Positions 58,441-64,000 of a stretch of 64,000 nucleotides of DNA are shown here, one piece after another. This DNA is from Stachybotrys elegans (taxonomy: Eukaryota > Ascomycota > Sordariomycetes > Hypocreales > Stachybotryaceae). The DNA lies in contig JAGPNK010000012.1 of assembly GCA_020746835.1 (NCBI GenBank), positions 868,001 through 932,000 of the forward strand, given 5' to 3'. The notes beneath the pieces are model-generated. The model was not told the DNA's origin and made no database searches. It was given only the letters and a program-made list of their open reading frames with translations. A program made the translations under genes and the position numbers. Position 1 is the stretch's first letter. Each line of letters begins with the position of its first letter.

Positions 58441-58650
58441 AGTTGGAGAAAGACACGATGGGTAATCTATGCGTAGGTGATACCTCCTACCAGCTGCTCG
58501 TGCTGCATGTAATGCATGTAATGCATGAAAATACGGCAGCAGTCTTGATGACAGGGTACAGCCGAGGACGGGAAAATTAAAAGAAGAAGAACAGCCATAA
58601 TCATAATTTAGCAATGAAAAGCAGGGTGCGAATGATGATTGATGGTCTGT

Positions 58651-59470
58651 TTAGAAGTCAAGATCCAGCTCCTGCATGGCCAAGAGACTCTCGGACCGTT
58701 CTGATGTTTGGGCCTCGGGGACATAGGCCAGAACCGTAGCTTCGACCTTCTCCTCTTCACCAGGTGCTTGATACACGATATTCCTCAGCGGGGTGAAGTC
58801 GAGACTATCATACAGGAGCTTCCCGCCCGCGCTGGCCGTCAGAGTCATGACCAGCCCTTCCTTGGTGGCCAAGCGCATCCCCCATTGGCAAAGAAGCCGG
58901 GCGTAGCCACGTCTGCGATGGTCTGGATGGGTAGCTAGAATCTGCAAGCAGAGTCGACGGTCAAGGTACTGAGCCACTGCCTCTCTGACGTGTTTGCCGC
59001 TCTCTCGAAAGGCCCTCTGGTGGGCAGGGTTCATGTCCCTCCGCGTGCTCCCACCGCGTGCGGCGACGTAGGCCGCAGCTGAAGGAGGATTAATTTTTAC
59101 ACGTGGCGGAGAGGCTGAGCTGCGGCTTACGGTTGAAGGGTTCATAGGAGTCGCCATGCAGGCGCTTGTTGACATAGGAGACATCATAGACAGCGAAGGC
59201 CACGATGTGGCCCCCGCCCTGCCCTTCAGCCTGGGGGGCATCCGTGGCATTCGCCCGAGGAGGGACCACAACGGCGAGAACCAGCCAGTCTCTGTTGGCT
59301 GGGTCTGCAAACTGCTGGTAGAGCATCGAGGTATACTTGTAGTGGTCATCGGGAAAGTCGTCTCTGTAGGGAAATCTGTAGTCCCACTGCGGGCTCTCGG
59401 GCATGGCGCGAACCGCGACCTCGACGATGGCGGGAACCTGCTCAGGCCTGGCAACCTGTAGAATAGACAT
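58651..59470 (-). CDS. GNAT-family N-acetyltransferase
   Basis: About 240 residues in two exons, start MSILQVARPEQVPAIVEVAV at 59470. Exon 1 carries the N-terminal helices and VAFAVYDVSYVNKRL. The intron (AAC C|GTAAGC to GCGGAG, about 59129-59045) joins EPFNR to RDMNPAHQRAFRESG. The acetyl-CoA pyrophosphate-binding motif A is LQILATHPDHRRRGYARLL (Q/R-x-x-G-x-G/A form). Then SAGGKLLYDSLDFTPLRNIV, the usual beta-6/beta-7 region ending in a Tyr-x-x-x-Gly/Asp-Phe type motif. These fungal GNAT proteins acetylate small amines or xenobiotics; the substrate is not predictable. Confidence 0.88.
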
Positions 59471-59853
59471 GATGGCTTGCGAGTCAGGTGGGCGGGTTAG
59501 AGGACGAAGCGTCCGAGCTGGCTCGCAATAGTAGGCATGTCGAGAGTGTGCTGGCAAGGCCTCGCGGCTCACGGGCTCATGGAACGAGCAGGAGCGAGGA
59601 CGGGGTGCCTTAGAAGCAGGGCGGACGAGAAAGAGCCTCATCTCCCCTCATCCTTGGCGACCCAAGGCAAGTCCATTGCCAGGCGAGGAAATGCGGCAAC
59701 CTGGACAGGACCTAAATTATGGGGCTGACGGGCGGCAATTCAGTGCACGTTGCAACAGGCAGCAGGCAGCAGGTACATATGGAAGGTTCTTGGGAGGTAT
59801 GATAGTCTTTTCCTGTCCTCAGTCCTTTCTTCTCTACGCGCGCACGCCAAACC

Positions 59854-60429
59854 ATGAGCCAGCCACCAAACCCATCGTCACCAACCCGCACGATCCTGTA
59901 CTGCCTCGGAGCCGGCATTGGTGTCTACGCGCTCTGGAAGCTCGCCTGTCCCGTGCGTAAACCTTCATCTCCATAGCCACCGCAGCCATCGTTCGCACGC
60001 GAATCGAATCGAATCGAATCTATGCTAACTCTCTTCTCTCGCAAGTCACACGCCACCATGGCTTCACGCGTCCCCATCTCTATCCTCTCCCTAAGCCAGA
60101 ACCGCTCTGTCGTCCGTCTCATCGGCGATTATATCCACTCATATGGATACACCATCGGAGGCATCCTTGAGGCCAGCCCGTTTTCGACCAGCGACCTTGC
60201 CTTAGCCTTGCGACTGCTCGAGCCTCGGCCTCAGGTAGTCCTGGTGGGCAAGGGCTACTCGGAAGACGTGACAGACCAGGTCCGTGACGTCTTCTCTCAG
60301 TACGCGCGCGAGGTAGGCACCAAGGATGGCGCCGTCATCAAGATTTCGGCCAAGGTCTTTGATGAGGTTGGGAAAGACGGTATCCCGAAATGGGTGCTCG
60401 GCCAACTCCAATCTTCCTTCGGCCAATAA
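59854..60429 (+). CDS. Small membrane-anchored fungal protein, unknown function
   Basis: About 160 residues in two exons. Exon 1 (59854-59952) encodes MSQPPNPSSPTRTILYCLG and AGIGVYALWKLACP, a single transmembrane helix. The intron (GTGCGT ... TGCTAAC ... CGCAAG, 59953-60045) joins it in phase to SHATMASRVPISILS. The soluble part continues SQNRSVVRLIGDYIHSYGYT, QVVLVGKGYSEDVTDQVRDV and ends KWVLGQLQSSFGQ. I cannot name a family, but the regular structure and clean splice make it a real gene. The N-in, one-helix layout suggests an organelle or ER membrane tail; inference only. Confidence 0.7.
59999..60021 (+). repeat. (GAATC)n pentanucleotide repeat in an intron
   Basis: Four to five tandem GAATC/CGAAT units inside intron 1 of the small membrane protein gene. 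Confidence 0.9.
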
Positions 60430-60561
60430 CTGGTCCGAACACGTCCAGCAAACGAGAGTAGATAGGGGCATGGATGCCTAGTACAGAGCTGGATGACGTA
60501 GCATGTTATAATACTTCCCTTCAGCTGACCGGCTTTTCTGACCTCTCCGTGCGGCTGCAGG

Positions 60562-61170
60562 ATGATCAGGGGTAGTATATCGGCAGAGGGCTCCAAGTCG
60601 TTTTCACCTATCCTGGATACGGTGGGTTTCTTTGCCCCAAGTGTCGAGGACCTTCAATTACTTGCCGACGCGTTCCGTATCGTCGCCGACAGCATCCCAC
60701 GCCCGCTTTCTCTTCAGCAAAGTCGCTTCGCCTGTATCAGAACGGCCCAATGGGGGCATGCAAACCGAGACACTGTTGCCGCTCTGAATGCAGCTGTCGA
60801 GCTTCTGCAGCAGCAAGGTGCCGAGGTAGTTGATGTCCAACTCCCAACGGACTTTGATGACTTGCACCACTGGCACCGTGTCTTGATGCAGACGAACGGA
60901 GCCGTGACTTTTTACTCTGACTATATCTCCGCTGGCGACCAGCTGGATCCCCTGCTACGAGGTTACGTAGAAAATAAGGGAGGGTGGTCCCATGCAGATA
61001 GACTAGAGGCCATGGACGGTATCTCAAAGCTCAGACCATTAGCAGACTCCATAATTGGTGCCTTCACCGCGGTCATCACTCCCAGTGCTATGGGTGAGGC
61101 GCCGGCCATGACCCGGGAAAATATGAAGAAGAGGCTTCTTGTGGTAGTCACCTTGATGAGACCTGTGTAG
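60562..61170 (+). pseudogene. Truncated amidase-signature protein (relic)
   Basis: 202-codon frame matching only the middle-to-late part of amidase-signature enzymes: GSISAEGSKSFSPILDTVGF and FAPSVEDLQLLADAF correspond to the segment after the catalytic core, then VELLQQQGAEVVDVQLP and AVITPSAMGEAP. The glycine/serine-rich signature with the Ser-cisSer-Lys triad is missing upstream, and the sequence before 60562 does not restore it. Downstream of MGEAP the match ends (KKRLLVVVTLMRPV then stop). Without triad it cannot be catalytic. The start ATG is chance. Probably a remnant of a deleted gene. Confidence 0.75.
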
Positions 61171-61266
61171 GTAGTGTTTCTGGTCAGTCAAGGGAAAAGA
61201 ATTGTACTAGGAGCTGCACAAGATATAGCATGGGTTACGGCATGACGAGAGACAGCCAGAGAAAAC

Positions 61267-61600
61267 TTACTCGTCGAAAACCCAACCGTCATCTGCCAGG
61301 GTGTGTATAACATCGGGGCGAGACTTGGCAATCTCATTGTAGACTTTGGCGCTGGAGGCCAGGACAGACTCTCCTCCTTCGGCAGGAACATCGTAAGCGT
61401 AGAGCGATAGAATATCGCAACGGTCCGTGTGGAAAGGCTAGTTTGATCGATATAGTAGAGAAAGATACAGGAACAACGCCAGAGCTTCCTCGGCCTCCTT
61501 GATGTCATCCGCTGTAAGCTGCGCAACAAACTCGGACAGATGCTGGAAGTCAACTCCGCTCCAAGCTCGTGGGTGTTTGACCTCAGGGGGCCAGCCATCA
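61267..61600 (-). pseudogene. Internally deleted TauD/TfdA-type dioxygenase relic
   Basis: N-terminal family segment DGWPPEVKHPRAWSGVDF and LSEFVAQLTADDIKEAEEAL runs into a stop at 61438. Immediately after it in another frame lies PFHTDRCDILSLYAYDVP and GGESVLASSAKVYNEIAKSR, DVIHTLADDGWVFD, which normally follow about 110-120 residues later. So the middle of the protein is deleted and the frame broken. The Fe(II)-binding His-x-Asp (FHTD) survives, but the distal His and the C-terminal half are absent after a GTAAGT donor at about 61271. Not functional as a dioxygenase. Confidence 0.72.
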
Positions 61601-62966
61601 GGCACCGCATCAGACCTGTCAGCCTGGAGTGCTCCCTGACGTGAGCCAGAATGCTCATCTTGTTGCCTCTCGGCTGTTCTGAGTTGTCTTGTGACTAGCC
61701 ATTCTGAGTGTAGTGTCAGCGATTTTTTGAAATCCAGTCGTTATTGGAGCAGCACGCACTTGTGACAGCCAAGGTCATCTCCCAAACCACGTTGACCAAA
61801 GAAACGATGGCCAGGAGTTGGCCAAAGGGCCATGCATTATCCTCTGCCGTTCTTCCATCCTCCATCGCGACCCACTCCGAGTTGCGGACCCACGATCGAA
61901 ACTTGAAAACAATGGACCAGGTGGAAGCTACTCCAGCCGCACCAATGGTCCACGCCCCCGTGTATAAGACGGCTGCCCATCCCAAAACGAACGGCGAACG
62001 CAGCCGCCGTTTGGTTTAGAAATCAGAGAAGCTAGATTTGGGCAGATTAGTATCTTTATTCCATTCCTCCAATAACCATGAAGGCCTGCAACACGATGAG
62101 AATAAGGAGACATGCGCGCATCAGCCCAGCTAGCGGCTCTTTCTAGAGCCGGTTAGTGATGGACCATATCATGAGATTGGTCGAGGCGATCAGAAGGAGA
62201 ATATTTCCCACCAGGACATTGTGATATAACGAGATGTTCCACAAGTTGGCGTAGGAATAGTCAGCGAATCGAAAGGTGGAGAAGTAGGCTATACTTGTGA
62301 AGATCTGCGTGTCTCCCGGAGACGCTGCCATATCCTCTAGGATGTTTGGGACCTCATCCCAGCTATTACCAGATGTTAGGAGGGCGTGGAATTCTAGCGT
62401 AGATCTTAGCGACAGAGAAACTCACCATACATGTTCCCGACTTCTCCAGATGAAGCGGAGTTTACGCAGCACAAGAGGAACTGCCACTATTATAGTTATA
62501 ATGGAGATACCGAAGAATACGGCCATGGCCTGCCGGCGTCCAGGTTAGCTAAGAACCGTAAGGCGCAGAACAAAGAGGTCTTTAGGGCGCATACCCCAAT
62601 GCCAGCAATGTCTGGGCCACCAACGAATCCTCCCCGCCCGTATGGCCCAACGCTGATCAGAGTGGTATTGTCATCGCTCAGCATGAGACTGCAGTTCAGC
62701 GAGATGGCTACGAGCACCGTTACAAGCTAACATCCTGGCGACAGGTGAAACCCTTCGCAGTCATGTGATGCGTCAGGATACAGCTTCACATACACATACA
62801 GAGGGCTAGGACAGTTGTAGAAAACCTCTACTGACTCATTGGAGATTGACGAGACCAAGTGGAAGGCTTCTACGGTACCAGATGGAAGGAAGTGACAGTC
62901 TTTATATGTAGCTTCAGGCCTTAGCTTCAGACAAGGCGGAGCAAGGACCAACATGAGCGAGTTCAT
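61438..62966 (-). CDS. Multi-pass membrane protein of unknown function, reading into a TauD fragment
   Basis: Exons rebuilt by hand. MNSLMLVLAPPCLKLRPE (ATG 62966) ... NCPSPLY; the TAG at 62729 falls in an intron (GTGTATGT ... TTAG), joining to LVTVLVAISLNCSLML and VGPYGRGGFVGGPDIAGIG; intron to MAVFFGISIITIIVAVPLVL; intron (GTGAGT) to DEVPNILEDMAASPGD and ISLYHNVLVGNILLLIAS; one or more uncertain introns near 62210-61985; then GWAAVLYTGAWTIGAAGVAS and AWPFGQLLAIVSLVNVVWEM. Several hydrophobic helices and the DIAGIG motif are typical of fungal integral membrane proteins of unknown role. The last intron (A|GTGCGT ... CACTCAG, about 61747-61691) continues in frame into KWLVTRQLRT and the TauD-like segment before stopping at 61438. 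The 62.0-62.2 kb exon structure is weak. Confidence 0.45.
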
Positions 62967-63325
62967 AATTGGGCTCTGGGAGGCCGAGACAAAGCTCCCC
63001 AATCCTTCTCTCTTTCTATCACTTCATCTCGCCAACCTCCAACCATCCCAGCTCCCAACAAGAATAAGCCTATGGGTGGTACAATCTGGTCTGAACCCAG
63101 ACTTACTCCCGCCGCAATAATAGAAGTTGGATTCCCATAATATAATTCACCAGACTGGCATCCGCTAGACAGTTCAAGGACCTCCCCTATATTCTGTCCT
63201 ATTCATATCACCCAACCACCACTGGGCTTACAACATAAGGCCACTACTCTATATACCTACTGTCTCAAGAATAGGCCTAGCGTTTCTCTCTCATCGCACC
63301 ATCTCTCTCTCTCTCTAATACCTAT
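62967..63325. other. Intergenic with a CT repeat
   Basis: Upstream region of the membrane-protein gene and 3' side of the SesA-like gene. Contains a (CT)n run at about 63303-63318. No gene seen. Confidence 0.5.
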
Positions 63326-64000
63326 TTACGAAGAAACCCTTTCATCTGCCTTTGCATGGAAGTTATACGTAACGCGATCATTGCGGCCAGTCACCTGAAG
63401 CCCCCCAGTGCATATGTTCTGGTTTCCTTTCCCAGAAAACGATAGCATGGTGCCATTAGCCTTGTTCACGCAATATATGGTAGGTTGAGGCGCATCCTCC
63501 AGAGACGCAGGCACATCATCCAGCTCCTCAATAGCAGATTTCAGAACGGTGATGCGCCCCTCTTCCACCACCGGCTCAATAGCCATAACCAAAACTTGTC
63601 CAAGCAATTCGCGCATAACCTCCTCGATCATATCACCACCGTTTGCCTGCACCGCTTGCTGGTACTTCTTCATCTTCCACTGGGGGCTCTGCTCTCCCGC
63701 AAACGCATCAACGAGGTCTTCCAGATCCCGGATCAATTTGCAACTCTGACTACAGGCCTCTTTAATGTCGGTATATATGTCGGGTAGGCCTTCAGGGGGC
63801 CCTCCCGTGCCTTGAACAAAAGTCTCAATGCACGAGATGGTGTCATGGACGAGGTCGAGATGCCTTGCGACGACGACAAAGGCCGGAGGGAGGCTCGAAG
63901 CATCGGGAATTGATGCGCAGTTTTTGATGATTCTGGGTAGAACTAGTGAAACATCGGAGAGGGCTCTTACAGCCTGGGAGCGAGTGACTTGAGTGTCAGG
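63326..64000 (-). CDS. SesA-like fungal cell-death protein with C-terminal amyloid-type motif (5' end outside window)
   Basis: Open to the window edge; a possible CCCAG acceptor at about 63974 precedes AVRALSDVSLVLPRIIKNCA. The helical N-terminal domain continues SLPPAFVVVARHLDLVHDTI and CKLIRDLEDLVDAFAG, AIEELDDVP, which fits the SesA / NACHT_N family (PF17107) found on fungal NLR proteins and stand-alone death effectors. After an acidic, proline-containing linker the C-terminus reads GTMLSFSGKGNQNICTGG then LQVTGRNDRVTYNF: short beta-prone stretches rich in Gly, Asn and Gln with near-regular spacing. This resembles amyloid signalling motifs (sigma or HET-s-related) by which such proteins are triggered by NLRs. 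Predicted role: prion-like nucleated effector in non-self recognition or programmed cell death. The first exon(s) are missing from the window. Confidence 0.75.
   Translation of the reverse strand, partial: PDTQVTRSQAVRALSDVSLVLPRIIKNCASIPDASSLPPAFVVVARHLDLVHDTISCIETFVQGTGGPPEGLPDIYTDIKEACSQSCKLIRDLEDLVDAFAGEQSPQWKMKKYQQAVQANGGDMIEEVMRELLGQVLVMAIEPVVEEGRITVLKSAIEELDDVPASLEDAPQPTIYCVNKANGTMLSFSGKGNQNICTGGLQVTGRNDRVTYNFHAKADERVSS

Overview
The window is nuclear DNA of a filamentous ascomycete (Pezizomycotina). Genes are broken by short introns (about 45-100 nt) with GTAAGT/GTATGT-type donors and CTAAC/CTGAC branch points. The families present are typical of Sordariomycetes/Hypocreales: Zn2Cys6 regulators, a full-size ABCG transporter, a highly reducing PKS, an NB-ARC/TPR protein, a SesA-type cell-death protein and a GH115 glucuronidase. 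Species cannot be fixed from the sequence alone. I saw no rRNA, tRNA, CRISPR or clear transposon.

Left flank (1-9.4 kb): a membrane-anchored capsule-type glycosyltransferase (902-2281, minus), an NB-ARC/TPR NOD-like receptor that appears frameshifted (3344-6204, minus) and a hexapeptide sugar O-acetyltransferase (7273-8089, minus).

Core (9.5-35.4 kb): a secondary-metabolite gene cluster. Order: NRPS-like A-T-R reductase (+), ABCG transporter (-), Zn2Cys6 regulator TF1 (+), O-methyltransferase (+), Zn2Cys6 regulator TF2 (-), SDR (+), HR-PKS KS-AT-DH-MT-ER-KR-ACP (-), FSH serine hydrolase (+). A plausible route is: the PKS builds a C-methylated reduced chain; the FSH hydrolase releases it as an acid; the A-T-R enzyme activates the acid and reduces it to an aldehyde or alcohol; the SDR and O-methyltransferase tailor it; the ABC pump exports it. 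The most striking non-coding signal is a pair of CGG arrays with exact 8-bp spacing. They lie in the two divergent promoters ABC/TF1 (17619-17653) and TF2/SDR (23757-23795), and in both the CGG strand points toward the regulator gene.

Middle (36.3-47.3 kb): a tiny secreted protein with two copies of a repeat separated by dibasic sites, a coiled-coil protein of unknown function, a double SnoaL-like protein, an AKR7-type aldo/keto reductase, a cysteine-rich secreted protein, and a divergent pair of a third Zn2Cys6 regulator and an SDR. That SDR is a paralogue of the cluster SDR. A 30-bp near-perfect palindrome lies between the pair.

Right flank (48.6-64 kb): a secreted Vpr-like subtilase, an alpha/beta hydrolase, a GH115 enzyme, a GAA microsatellite, a small three-exon gene of unknown function, a decayed 41-bp minisatellite, a GNAT acetyltransferase and a small membrane-anchored protein. 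Next come two gene relics (amidase; TauD dioxygenase, the latter apparently read in frame from a neighbouring membrane-protein gene). At the edge is a truncated-by-window SesA-like protein whose C-terminus looks like an amyloid signalling motif.
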